Shown: piece after piece, positions 30,462 to 41,418 of the stretch
How positions within the stretch are numbered: the first letter of the stretch is position 1
Layout: each line of letters opens with the position of its first letter
DNA from: Turnera subulata
Taxonomy: Eukaryota > Streptophyta > Magnoliopsida > Malpighiales > Passifloraceae
NCBI GenBank assembly: GCA_028386065.3
Contig: JAKUCV010001633.1
Location: forward strand, 41,973-105,972
DNA length: 64,000 nucleotides
Direction: 5' to 3'
Notes under the pieces: model-generated
Told to the model about the DNA's origin: nothing
The model's database searches: none
Seen by the model: only the letters and a program-made list of their open reading frames with translations
Translations under genes and position numbers: made by a program

Positions 30462-31611
30462 CTTGAACTAGGGCTAAAGAGGGTAGGAGATGAAAAAGAA
30501 ATCAAATAAAAACCTAAAGGGTGCTAGGGAAGTGAAATCGGCACTAGGGTATGGATCTCTAGAGCTTGAATGTTTTGGTGTGGAAAAATATGGGGGTATG
30601 GGTGTGTATTTATAGGCTCTAGAGGCGGTGGAAAAAGGGGTGTTGGTGCCGACTTCTAGTCCTATGGGTACTAGGAATCCTCCTCAAACTAGTATTCAAA
30701 GTGGGTGTGTACTAGGAATCCTATTTCTCCAAGGATTAGAAAATCCCTAAAAAATAAAATAAAAACTAAATCCTAATCCTAAAAACTAAAGGAATACTAA
30801 CCTATATATTTTTGGTGGGTGTAGGACTAAAAAAAAAATCGCAAAGGGTTCCCCTAGAAATCGAAGTCGGTTGCGCCTTCTTGCTCTCGGGTCAGTGCGC
30901 CTTTGGTGCAGATTGGGCGCGCCTTTGGCGTGCCTTGGTGCACATGGGTGTGCTCGGGTGTGCTAGTTGGTGCGCCTGCGGATTCGCCTGCGAGTGTGCC
31001 GATTGGTGCGTCCGGGTGCGCTCGGGTTGGTGTGCCTTTCCTAGCCCGTGGGCGCGCTAATTGTCCTCCTTTTGCGCCATGGTGCACTAATCGGTATATC
31101 CTATCCCTAATTTTTTTTTTTGTGATTTTCTATTTTTTCTATTTTTATCTTTTTATTGAATTATGAAAAGTGAAAAATTTTAGGGTGCTAGAAAAATTAA
31201 GAAAATCCTAAAAACTAATCCTAAAAATTGTCTCCTCTAATTTAGCCTAGTTTGTTATGAGCTTGCCATCGGAACCTAAGGGTAAGTGCTAAATGTATAT
31301 GAATGCATCAAAACAAATAAAATTAAACAAAGCATTCAAGCAAATCTTCACATAAATTACACAGAAAAGTAAAAATTTGAGTTTAAGAAAAGCTTCTATG
31401 TTTAATTGATGAAGAATTCGTCTTGACCCTTCCAATGTGGTTGATCTCTCCTCGAAAAATTCCTTCTTCTTGCAATCTGCATAGACTCAAAAACAAAAAA
31501 AAAAATTAATGAAAATAAAAAACTCAAAACACTAAACTACCTTAAATTGTGGGTTGCCTCCCACACAGCGCTTCTTTACTGTCATTTTAGCTGGACTGGA
31601 TGGATGGGCAG
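30462..31611 (-). other. region between integrase and env-position ORF, with GGTGYGCC cluster
   Basis: Noncoding Athila-type sequence. 30893-31085 is a G+C-rich cluster of GGTGYGCC/GTGCGCC motifs (CAGTGCGCCTTTGGTGCAG, TTGGTGCGCCTGCGGATTCG). ORFs through it (30812-31060, 30854-31087) arise from the motif repetition. Around 31550-31570 GGGTTGCCTCCCACACAGCG gives, on the minus strand, the CTGTGTGGGAGGCAACCC typical after gypsy integrase. Confidence 0.6.
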
Positions 31612-32949
31612 TTATGGTGGATCATGAAGCTTTTCGGTGAATCGCCTCCCATGAAAATCGCCTTGATTGTAGACTTTCAACCTTTGACCATTCACTTTGA
31701 AAATTCCACTTCTTTCACTCCATATATCAACTGCTCCATGCTGATAGACCTTCTTTACAACAAAAGGCCCTGACCATCTCGACCTCAGCTTTCCAGGAAA
31801 TAACTTGAATCTTGAATTGTACAGCAAAACTTGGTCACCTTCCTTGATTTCGCTCCGAACAATATGCTTATCGTGCCATCTCTTTGTTTTTTCTTTGTAG
31901 ATTTTTGCATTCTGATAGACATCTAATCGCAATTCTTCAAGCTCATCAAATTGAAGTAGACGTCTTTCTCCAGCTTTCTTCAAGTCAAAATTAAGATCCT
32001 TTATTGCCCAATAAGCTTTGTGCTGGATCTCTACTGGCAGATGGCATGACTTTCCATAGACCAACTTATAGGGAGTGGTCCCCATTGGCGTCTTGTATGC
32101 AGTCCGGTATGCCCATAATGCATCGTCTAACTTCGATGACCAATCCTTTCGGTTAGGATTCACTGTCTTCTCTAGTATCCTCTTTATTTCTCGGTTGGAA
32201 ACCTCAGCTTGTCCACTTGTTTGTGGATGATATGGTGTTGCAACCTTGTGCTTCACTCCGTACTTCCTCAATAACTCCTCAAACCTCTTATTGTAAAAGT
32301 GTGTCCCTCCATCACTAATGATAGTGCGTGGAGTACCAAATCTGGTGAAAATATTCTTTCTGAGGAAATTAATAACTGTCTTTCCATCATCATGGGGCAC
32401 TGCGACTGCTTCCACCCACTTAGACACGTAGTCTACCGCAACTAGGATGTATCGATTGTTGAATGATGAGGGGAATGGCCCCATAAAATCGATACCCCAA
32501 ACGTCAAATAACTCTACTTCTTGAATTCCTTGCTGCGGCATCTCGTTCCCTTTGCTGATATTTCCTGCTCTTTGGCATTTGTCGCATGATTTCACAAAGA
32601 TTTTCACGTCAGAAAACATTGAAGGCCAATAAAATCCCGATTGAAATACCTTTGTGGCAGTTTTCCATGCTGCAAAATGTCCTCCGTAAGGTGCGGCATG
32701 ACATTGCTCCAAAATTGCTTTACTTTCGTCTTCAGGAATGCATCTCCGAATGATGTTGTCATTGCACCTCTTGAAAAGCAACGGCTCTTCCCAAAAATAA
32801 TCTCGTACGTCGACAATAAATTTCTTCTTTTGATGCCATAAAATCCCTGGTGGTAGAATTCCGCTTACAATATAGTTGATGAAGTCAGCATACCATGGAG
32901 CTTCTTTAGTATAAATCGCATTCACCACGGCGAGGAAATCATCCGGCAA
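31612..32949 (-). CDS. Athila-type integrase (intact catalytic triad)
   Basis: 445 codons. An N-terminal linker ([14 protein letters not shown]) normally sits between RNase H and integrase. The zinc finger is H84/H91 with C122/C125 (SCDKCQRAG). The core keeps D154 ([10 protein letters not shown]), D213 (IISDGGTHF) and E249 ([12 protein letters not shown]). [11 protein letters not shown] near 375 is the GPF-type C-terminus, with no chromodomain, as expected for Athila/Tat rather than chromoviruses. It is in a different frame from gag-protease (32922-34541) and directly abuts it, so RT and RNase H have been deleted. The M start is nominal; alone it could not transpose. Confidence 0.88.
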   Translation of the reverse strand: MPDDFLAVVNAIYTKEAPWYADFINYIVSGILPPGILWHQKKKFIVDVRDYFWEEPLLFKRCNDNIIRRCIPEDESKAILEQCHAAPYGGHFAAWKTATKVFQSGFYWPSMFSDVKIFVKSCDKCQRAGNISKGNEMPQQGIQEVELFDVWGIDFMGPFPSSFNNRYILVAVDYVSKWVEAVAVPHDDGKTVINFLRKNIFTRFGTPRTIISDGGTHFYNKRFEELLRKYGVKHKVATPYHPQTSGQAEVSNREIKRILEKTVNPNRKDWSSKLDDALWAYRTAYKTPMGTTPYKLVYGKSCHLPVEIQHKAYWAIKDLNFDLKKAGERRLLQFDELEELRLDVYQNAKIYKEKTKRWHDKHIVRSEIKEGDQVLLYNSRFKLFPGKLRSRWSGPFVVKKVYQHGAVDIWSERSGIFKVNGQRLKVYNQGDFHGRRFTEKLHDPP

Positions 32950-34541
32950 TGCGTCATTATCGGGTTCTCCTCTACTTGCTTCTTGTCTTTCATAGCATCA
33001 TGAACTCGGAAACAACTGTCTTCTGCAAGTGGTCCTTTGGTTGCACGAAAGACATTGAACTCGATTTTCTCATTCTCAATCCTTAAAGTAGGCTTTCCAT
33101 CACGAACATCAATTTGAGCTCCAGCAGTAGCTAAGAACGGCCTCCCAAGAATAATCGGCATTTGAAAATCAATCTCCATGTTGAGCACTACAAAATCGAC
33201 TGGTACAAAGAACTTCCCAACCTTAATTGGAATATCCTCCAATATCCCCACTGGATATTTGATAGATCGATCTGCAAGTTGAAGAGAGATGGTAGTCGGC
33301 TTCATATCTCCTATATCGAGCTTCTCAGCAATTCGCTTTGGAATAAGACAAACACTGGCTTCCGAATCACATAGAGCTCGCTCAATGCACATAGAACCAA
33401 TATTACAAGGAATAGAGAAACTTCCAGGGTCCTTCAGTTTCGGCGGCAGCTTGTTCTGCAGAATTGCACTGCACTCTTCCGTCAAAGCCACTGTCTCGTA
33501 ATCTTCTAGCTTCCTTTTCCTGGAAAGAATTTCCTTGAGAAATTTAGCATAAGCAGGCATTTGAGAAATTACTTCAGTAAATGGAACATTAATATGCAAT
33601 TTCTTTAAATGTTCAAGAAATCTCCTGAATTGTTTGTCTTCTTTGCCCTGTTGAAGTCGCTGAGGGAATGGAACCGGTGGTTCATAAGCTCTGACTTCAA
33701 GCCATATCTCCTTCGGTTGCTCTCTTTTCTGCTTCGCTAGCTTCCACTTGGGAATCCACTTCTCTTGCTCTTGCTTCTTTTCCTCTACTCCCTTTTTAGG
33801 TAACTGCTTCTCCACTTTCGGTTGCTCATCTTTTTCTTCTTGCTTAATGATGGTGTCGGCTTCATCTTCTTTAGATGGATAGGGATCATCTAACTGCTTT
33901 CCGCTTCTAAGTGCTACAGCCTTGACTTGCTCTCTTGGATTGAGTATGGGCTGTCCCGGTAGGTTTCCTAGTGTCCTCATGATCGCCTCCGCTTGCTGCG
34001 CAAGTTGCGTCTCAAGCATCTTCGAGTGAGTCTCCATATTTGCCATACGTTGAGTCTCCATTATGGCTTTCATCATAGATGTAAGATCCATGTCTTGATT
34101 CTTCAGAATTTGCATGCTTGAACTCTTCTGCCCATAATCGTTCCTTTGAAAACCGCCTTGCTGGTTCGGGTTGGTCTCCCTCCATGAGAAATTAGGATGA
34201 TTCCTCCATTCCGGATTGTATGTGTTGATGTAGGGTCCTCGTTGTTGTTGGCGTTGATGATTGTAATTCATCTGCTCAATCGTCAACTCGTCTCCAGTTG
34301 GACAATTCATTGAATTGTGTCCAGCACATGCACACTTATCGCATATTAAACTCGGCATAGCAGCAGCAACACATGATTTCACCTGCTGACTCAAAGAATC
34401 TAGCTTCGAATTAAGCATTGTCACTGTCTCCACTTCCATAATTCCAGCTACTCGTTTGTTGTTTGATCGTGAAGAGCTCTGGTAACTATTACTCGCCAGC
34501 ATCTCCAACTTCTGATACGCCATATCGGGTGCTTGCGCCAT
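32922..34541 (-). pseudogene. Athila-type gag C-terminus plus protease
   Basis: 539 codons. A CCHC zinc knuckle CDKCACAGHNSMNC is near residue 68. A Gln/Lys/Glu-rich linker follows (KQEEKDEQPKVEKQLPKKG). Protease follows near 380-480: ALCDSEASVCLIPKRIAEK, then MPIILGRPFLATAGAQIDV. The active site reads D-S-E-A instead of D-(S/L)-G-A, a Gly-to-Glu change expected to kill the enzyme, explicable by GGA-to-GAA. It ends shortly after protease, where reverse transcriptase should begin. Same frame as 34554-34991, separated by a TAA. Confidence 0.85.
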
Positions 34542-34553
34542 GAATGCCCCTCC

Positions 34554-34991
34554 TTAAGCTGTATCCAAACTCATGCGAAAAGGCTCATTTAAACCATTAA
34601 AGAACAATTGAACTACAAGCCATTCGGGTAATCCATGTTGTGGGCATCCTTGAATAAGATCCTTGTAACGTTCCCATGCTTCACAAAAACTTTCTCCATC
34701 GAATTGAGTGAATGATGTAATCTTGCTCCGGATACGTGGTGCTTTATCAGGTGGATAATATTTGGCAAGAAAAGCCTTTGAAAGCTCCTCCCACGTCTTG
34801 TATGTTCCAGCTGCTCCTGAATTCAACCACTTCTTAGCCTTGCCTTGCAAAGAAAACGGGAATAATCGAAGTCGAGTTGCATCATCAGTCGCCCCATTGA
34901 TCTTGATCAAATCACAAATCTCTGTAAACATCTGTAGATGTTGATTCGGGTCCTCATTATCCAAGCCTCCAAATTGTCCCTGTTGCACCAT
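34554..34991 (-). pseudogene. Athila-type gag capsid region
   Basis: 145 codons. QFGGLDNEDPNQHLQMFTEI, RLRLFPFSLQGKAKKWLNS and WEELSKAFLAKYYPPDK are the retrotransposon gag (capsid-like) domain. It stops at TAA 34554-34556, with the frame continuing as GGAFMAQAPDMAYQKL into 34541. Upstream the same frame continues to 35055 without a stop, though with no early Met. Confidence 0.85.
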
Positions 34992-35054
34992 GTGAATGAG
35001 TGCTGTCTTCAGTTCGAAATTGTTGGCATTGATCGCTGGCCTTGCAATGCTCGA

Positions 35055-35330
35055 CTACACGATATCCAAACTTAGTGTTGCGTAGTCACGCAATGTCTTG
35101 TTTCCTTCTTCTGCAATGATGACTGTCTCGAAATTATCTTCTACAGCTTCTGCTTCCTCTTCTATTTCAGTGTCTTGAAGAAACTCCACAGGCTCTACGA
35201 CGTGCTTCTGCTTTTGCTTGTTCGCGCATAGGTGCTTGTGTAATGTTCTCTCGATCTCCGGATTGATCTCAGGTATTGGACTCGATGAAGCACCGCGTCT
35301 CGTCTTGGACAACACTATAAAAAAAAACAA
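35055..35330 (-). pseudogene. Athila-type gag N-terminus
   Basis: 91 codons: short hydrophobic start, then an acidic tract (EIEEEAEAVEDNFETV) and TLRDYATLSLDIV before TAG 35055-35057. The frame continues as SSIARPAINANNFELK into the capsid region, so the stop is a single change, probably CAG-to-TAG. Its M is ~120 bp from the PBS, a reasonable natural gag start. Confidence 0.78.
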
Positions 35331-35420
35331 AAATTCGATTAATTAAAATAAAAAGAAATAAAAAGAAACTAATGCAAAAAATAAAACCTAAAGTAGTCTA
35401 GCTGCAATCTCAATAGTATT

Positions 35421-35447
35421 TTGTTCCCCGGCAACGGCACCAAAAAA
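35421..35447 (-). promoter_or_regulatory. Athila-type primer-binding site (tRNA-Asp-like)
   Basis: The minus strand reads TTTTTTGGTGCCGTTGCCGG next to the 5' LTR. Athila/Tat elements typically use TGGCGCCGTTGCCGG, held to be complementary to tRNA-Asp; here one C is T, again a CpG loss. It fixes the orientation and type of the element. Confidence 0.82.
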
Positions 35448-35450
35448 GCT

Positions 35451-37669
35451 TGATGCGTTTTGTTTACGCGTGACTTTTTCAAATTTATAATTCTTGATCA
35501 ATTCACATCACGACACACACATAACTCATGAGTAAATGCAACGATTGTTAACTGCAAGCGCACAGTGTACTATGTAGTGTAGTAGTCTAATCAAGGTCGA
35601 TCCACTTAATAAGGGAAATAAGTACTACCTAATGTCACAACTTACGATTATCTAGGCAAATCAAATAAAATATGGTGTAGGGTGATGTCGACTAGGCTAG
35701 AAGGAAAAGAAATAAAATCATAGACTTAATCTAAAGTGAAGTTCTATCAATATCTAAAGCAATCTAGGAAATCGGGGTTCATGCAATTGCTATCTAGGTT
35801 TGTTATGCATAGAATCGATATCTATGTTGATGTGTGATTGTGGACAATTGTTTCTAATGTCTTAATCCTCAACTCTTGCATGTTGAATGAAATATTCAGC
35901 AAAGAATACTACCTAGCTCTCGCATAGCCTAGCATCAATACTAAACTCATTAAGCACAAAACAATCAATCAAGCCCTAAGAAACTATCAGCTCTCGCATA
36001 TTTTAGCATCAATCTATCTATGTTCTTCTAGGTATCATCATATAAATCAAGTAGCTCTCGCATGTTGCAATCAGTAAGAATCAATCCAAAGTAGATAATA
36101 AATTCGGTACACATAGATTGAACAATCAACACAATCAGTTGAATAAACATCAATTCATATATAATAAAACCATAGAAGTAATTGGCTACATCCCCAATCC
36201 TAGATTAGAGAATTAGTTCATCATAGTAAAATAGCAAATTATCAAAATCTCACAAGAATTCATCAAGTAAACAATTAAACAGAAAGAAAATCGAATAAAA
36301 GAGAGAGTAGTGAAGTCGGGGAACCGATTTATGTTGGTGATGAAGGCGTCGACTTGTGCTCCTCTGGTGACGATTTCTGCTACAATTGGACTGGTGATTC
36401 TGTGACTTTAAACCTTCAAATCTTTCTAGAAAAATGTTTAATTGTTGTGGGGAAGAATCAATCCAAAGTAGATAATAAATTCGGTACACATAGATTGAAC
36501 AATCAACACAATCAATTGAATAAACATCAATTCATATATAATAAAACCATAGAAGTAATTGGCTACATCCCCAATCCTAGATTAGAGAATTAGTTCATCA
36601 TAATAAAATAGCAAATTATCAAAATCTCACAAGAATTTATCAAGTAAACAATTAAACATAAAGAAAATCAAATAAAAGAGAGAGTAGTGAAGTCGGGGAG
36701 CCGATTTATGTTGGTGATGAAGGCGTCGACTTGTGTTCCTCTGGTGACGATTTCTGCTACAATTGGACTGGTGATTCTGTGACTTTAAACCTTCAAATCT
36801 TGCTAAAAAAATATTTAATTGTTGTGGGGAATAACCTTGAAATTGGATGAGGAATTCGGCACCACCTAGAGGATCCAAAAGAGTGAATACCCTAACCCTA
36901 CTAGTCTGTGTGACCTAATAGCTAACCAATTCGGCAGAGCTTCGCCCTCTGACTTCTGCCTCCTGAATATGTCGACCTAGGGGGTCCTTTTATACTGTAT
37001 TTAGCTGCTGGAAGTCGATGGGGCTCTCCTTCTTTGAATGGAAATTGAATTCTTGACTTGCACTCCAAGTTGGACTTTTGCCTGTTTTCTAACCCGAAAA
37101 TTGCCCGCCACTTAACTCCTAGAAGACGTCCAAACTTGGCATTGGGCTCTTCTAAAAAATTCTAAATAATTATCTAATCTTTCTTTTCATAAAATGAACT
37201 CTTAAATTTAACTTCTGTAGCTCAAGATATCGCCGAAAAACTGAGCCTAGGTCAGCACAAAAAAATCTGCATCTTGGGCTGGATTAAAATAATTACTACT
37301 CCTTGTAGACTCGTCCAAAAATTATGAAATTTAATCCATACAAAGCTCTGGAAGTTGAGTTTTGTCTCCAATTTGTCTCACTTAATTTTGATGCCTAAAA
37401 CTTCCGAAATTTTCAAAATAGTCGGCTGTACTCTCTGCAGAAAATTTCCTAAATTGGGCCTGGTTTCCAAACTTGGCTAAAAAGCTTCCATTCTTCAATA
37501 AAAACGATAAATTCCTGATAAAAATACTTAATCAGCAAAATTGAAGTACTAATTCACACAATGCATGAAAATACGCAATAATATAAAGATTATACACATA
37601 ATCGATCAAGAATGCATAGTAAAAGCCATTCAAAACCATCATAAAAACACTAACATTTAGATGTTATCA
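35451..37669 (-). repeat. 5' LTR of the Athila-type element
   Basis: Starts TGATGCGTTTTGTTTACGCG and ends ATTTAGATGTTATCA. It matches 11066-12903 but is 377 bp longer because of the tandem duplication at 36078-36831. Short ORFs (36250-36489, 36627-36878) are the duplicated copies of one LTR stretch, which is why they look alike; they are not genes. Confidence 0.88.
36078..36831. repeat. 377 bp tandem duplication inside the 5' LTR
   Basis: Units 36078-36454 and 36455-36831 both begin GAATCAATCCAAAGTAGATA and end AATTGTTGTGGGGA. The other LTR has one copy, so the duplication happened after, or in only one copy at, insertion. The units differ at a small number of bases. Confidence 0.88.
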
Positions 37670-38349
37670 CTCACGATCATTGCCATTGAGGGAGTTGGCT
37701 GGGATAATCTTTCAAGTTTCATCCAATGGATGAGAATGGGAAAATTCGAGACCTCGAAGAAACCTATCAAACCAATACCTAAGCCAACTTGACATCCACC
37801 ACATACGACTCGGTTGTTTTTAGAACTGCATACATGGTTGCACTTCGCATATATGGTTGCACTTCGCATATAGGGAAATCAAACATGCATCCATGCATAC
37901 AAATGGGAGAGTAAATTCATCAGAGTACACACATCTAGAAAATAGGGCATACATGCATCATACACAAATCAAGCCCGTCTCTTCTTGCCGCGAGTCTGGC
38001 GAACTGGTCGCATGTGATCCTGGATGGTTGATGCACATGAAATATTCACAATTTTAGGCATGATTTTAGATATATTTGCTCTCAATTTATCATGATTATA
38101 AGCCTAGCTTTGCATTATTTTAACATGATTATACGCCCTGTGATTGATGATGCTCCACTGAGGATTGTTATTTTGGCCTTCTACTAAATTTGTTAGAATT
38201 AAATTTGAATGCTTTTGTGATTCTTACTTGTGTATAATTTGATGTGGTTGAAATAGCCATGTTCCACATTGAGGATGTTTTCTGGTTGGCTAATTTCGTA
38301 TTTGATACTGGTTTTTCCTTTTCTGATTTATTAAAAAAATGGATTTAAT
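37670..38349. other. unclassified flanking DNA
   Basis: Follows the Athila-type element. It contains a 22 bp direct repeat (ATGGTTGCACTTCGCATAT at 37833 and 37852) and, at 38029, TGATGCACATGAAATATTCA, which looks like the start of an LTR but has no partner here. No gene seen. Confidence 0.45.
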
Positions 38350-38637
38350 TAAAATTAAATTTTATTTTTGGAAAAAATCCGATTGTGGGACCCACACGCC
38401 ACTGTGGATGAGGCGTGAGCGTCACGCGCCTCTGGCGCTGCATTTTGCCCGAAAACTTGGCGCGTGTGAGTCACGTTCGGGCCGGGCAGTCCACGTCAGC
38501 CGCCGAGCTGCCCCGGACCCTTGGAGGGGGATCATAAACAATAGTTTGGACCCTTAAAAGGGAAAAATAAAAGTACAGACCCCATAAAGGGTAATTTTCC
38601 ATTAGTACAGGCCCTATATATGTGATTTACCCATATA
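38350..38637. mobile_element. truncated Mutator-like element (right end only)
   Basis: The right end has the same layout as the two elements at 8506 and 13719: a GGGCAGTCCACGTCAGC centre, GGACCCTTAAAAGGGAA, AGTACAGACCCC and a terminus in TATATGTGATTTACCC. A CpG-rich stretch (38385-38520) also parallels the 8506 element. The matching left TIR is not found, so the left boundary is approximate and no target duplication can be shown. Confidence 0.6.
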
Positions 38638-38670
38638 TCCCAGCACCATGAGGGTCCACAGTAGCGGCTG

Positions 38671-39573
38671 CTGTTTGTCGAGCCATTTGATGTTTGGGAA
38701 ATTGACTCCATGGGTCCTTTTCCTTCCTCCCATTCACACCAGTACATCCTGGTGGCTATGGACTATGTGACCAAGTGGGTTGAGGCAAATGATGGCCCTG
38801 TTGTTACTCGATTCTTGAAAAAAAATATATTCACACGGCTCGGTATTGCAAGGGTTATCATAAGTTATGGAGGGTCCCACTTTTGTAACAAGCTATTCGG
38901 GGAGCTGTTGAAGCATTATGGGGTTACACTTCGGGTTGCAACACCCTATCACCCTCAAACCAGCGGTCAAGTGGAAGTTTCCAATAGGGAGATCAACCGT
39001 ATCTTGGAGAAAACTGTCAGCACCACCCGCAAAGAGTGGTCTATGAAGCTAGATGACGCGTTGTGGGCTTACAGGACGGCCTACAAGACCCCTATTGGTA
39101 CAACCCCTTACAGATTGGTGTATGGGAAATCCTGTCACTTACCAGTGCAGTTTGAGCATAGAGCATACTGCGCAATCAAGGCCCTCAACTTTGATGACAA
39201 GGCAGCAGGCGCTGCCAACCAGCTCCAACTCAATGAGATTGAAGAAATACACCTTGAGGCCTATGAGAATAATAAAATTTACAAAGAAATGTCCAAGAGG
39301 TGGCATGATAGCAATATCCTCAGAAGGCAGTTCAAGGAGGACGAACATGTGCTGCTGTTCAATTCTCGGCTGAAGCTATTTCCTGGGAGGCTTCGCTCAC
39401 GCTGGACAGGACCCTACACGGTGGTGACAGTTTTTCCACATGTTGCTGTTGAAATCCGGAAGGGAGACCATCCCCCTTTCAATGTCAACCACCAGCAGCT
39501 CAAGCATTATTTTCCCAATGCTCCGATTGATGAGCCGCTAGTTGCTTCACTAGCAGCGCCCGCTACTGAGTAA
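38671..39573 (+). pseudogene. Tat/Athila-type integrase, second catalytic Asp lost
   Basis: Open from at least 38671. The first catalytic Asp is present ([12 protein letters not shown]). The second motif reads [11 protein letters not shown], Tyr in place of Asp (GAT-to-TAT), which should abolish strand transfer. The Glu of [12 protein letters not shown] is kept. The C-terminal [16 protein letters not shown] is the GPF/Y segment. It ends LAAPATE at TAA 39571-39573. The N-terminal zinc finger is missing. The M at 38710 lies after the first catalytic Asp and is not a true start. About 60% like the integrase at 31612-32949 by eye in sampled blocks. Confidence 0.87.
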
Positions 39574-41418
39574 CCAGCTTTGTGTCCAGCTACAAGACGT
39601 AAAAGAAGCGCTGCTCGGGAGGCAACCCAGGGGTAAGTTTTATTGTTTTTAGTACATCCCATTTATGTTTTCTTTGTTTTTTTTTGTTTTACTGCTCCTT
39701 TTTGCAGCCCTAAAAAGTAGAAAAATCAGAAAATAGCCTATAGACAAGGATTTGATGGATTACAGCACGCGCTGTTGGTATATCTCACCCGCATCGACAT
39801 CCAGAGAAGCCACTTAAACTCTTCTTTTATTTTTCTACTCTGCATGTCATGTTGAGTGCATCATATACTTTGTGTGCTTTATGTCCATCATGCCCTTGCA
39901 TCCATGCATTTTACATATCATGAAAGCAAAAGCCAAAATACAAGTTTGGGGGAGTTCTTCCTTTTTGTTATGTTTTCTTGTTGTTGATTTCTGCCCCCAG
40001 TGAGAACACTGTGGATTCTAAGTTTGGGGGAGGCAGAAATTAATATTTCTGTGTTTGTGTTTATGTTTATGCATTCTGTTCATGGCCAATTGATTGTTGT
40101 TATGTGTGCTGCTGCATTTATTGTGCCTTCTCGGTTTTATTCGCTGAAGCAGCATGCTGCAGTGGCTGTTGCTTAACCTGTTTTGATTTCCTGATACTTT
40201 TTAAGATCTTACACCTGATAATCAGTTCACGTTCAGTATGGTTTAGTTTGTATAGGATGAGAAAATTAAAATCAATTTTGGGAATCATGATACCAACAAG
40301 GTAACTTGTGCCAATTGCTCCTCTTTTAACTTTACAGTGCCCGCTGTCAGCTATGTTAGAACCGATTTTTATTTTCTTTTGAAGCGAAATTTTTAGCAAA
40401 GTGGCTTAATTAAGGAAGTGACATAGGCATTGTTTGTTGAGCTTAATTTGACTTTTATCCTACCTATATCATTATTTTCCACTTGACAACCCCTTTGAGC
40501 CTAGGTTGATGGTTGATTTTGCTTTCACGTACCTACATCACCATACCCTAGTTGTTTGACCCTTACAAGACCATCAAAGTGCTATCTAGCATGCTGTTTT
40601 TTGGATTTTAGCCCGACCGTATCTGTTTGCCTTCCCAGTTCAACTTTTCAGGATAACAGCGTCCGCTGTAAGCTGGAAATACAATGAGTTTGTCGAGACA
40701 TTAAATGGAGCTTTGTAATTTAAGAACATGGAGATGAGTGATGTACTGTAATGTAATCAAGGGAGTAGTTTTTTTAAAAAAAAAAAGAAGAAAAAAAGAA
40801 AAAAGAAAAAAATCATCAAAGAAAGAGGAAAAACCTCTCTACCTCCCTTGATAAGTCTTTTGCTCTCATTATCTCCTGTAAATCTATTTGTGCTCTAAAG
40901 GTTCAAAAATTCTTGGTTCGATCATTACTTTGAAGAAGATGCTATCCTAAGTTAGGATTTTAGAAGGTAAGGAGTTTTTGTTATCCATCTAATTCCCTTT
41001 CTTTGTTAGCCTCAAACTGACCCCATTACAAGACCAAGAAAGACCTTTTGATCCTTAATTATGCCTTTATGCTCATTAGTAGAGATAGGAAATCTGAATC
41101 GGCCTATGAGATGGTTGTTTAGTTTTGGTACTTATTTTTATGCAATGGCATAAGGAGCTTTGAAGGTTGAATGGCCACCTATTTGATTTTCTTTTGATCA
41201 TCTCTATGCTTTCTGAATTTTGTTGAATTAGAACTGATAATTTTTCCACGATGAGACAATTCAGGATTCTGACAACGGGAGCTGTAGTGTGCGACACAGG
41301 TGCTGCTAATGTATTTTAATTTTGTGAAGGCGATTGTAATTTTCTGTTGCATCATTTTCTCTGTATTTAAGTTTATATTTTTCTTGGGGACAAGCAAAAG
41401 TTGAAGTTTGGGGGAATT
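39574..41418 (+). other. Tat-like 3' noncoding region with recurrent palindromes
   Basis: No ORF with a recognisable domain. It holds purine tracts AAGTTTGGGGGAG (39947, 40020) and AAGTTTGGGGGAA (41404, the likely PPT by the LTR), an A-rich slippage tract (40776-40812), and repeated 14 nt imperfect palindromes of form ACAGYRYNCRCTGT (39762, 40334, 40656; more in the LTR). Confidence 0.6.

Larger units (their letters stand above)
11066..37669 (-). mobile_element. Athila-type Ty3/gypsy element interrupted by two large insertions
   Basis: Left (3') LTR 11066-12903 and right (5') LTR 35451-37669 match along their length once a 377 bp internal duplication in the right copy is discounted. Minus strand order: 5' LTR, PBS, gag, protease, integrase, env-region ORF, then 3' noncoding down to 12904. 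RT and RNase H are missing between protease and integrase. The interior is split by 13719-14616 and by the 15202-28610 complex. Flanking pentamers are TTCAT (11061-11065) and CTCAC (37670-37674), identical apart from two C/T differences, consistent with a decayed target duplication. Athila identity rests on the PBS type, gag style and an env-position ORF. Confidence 0.82.

Noticed and set aside
30812..31166. ORFs rich in Cys/Gly/Ala/Trp
   Set aside because: Produced by the GGTGYGCC cluster in all frames on both strands.
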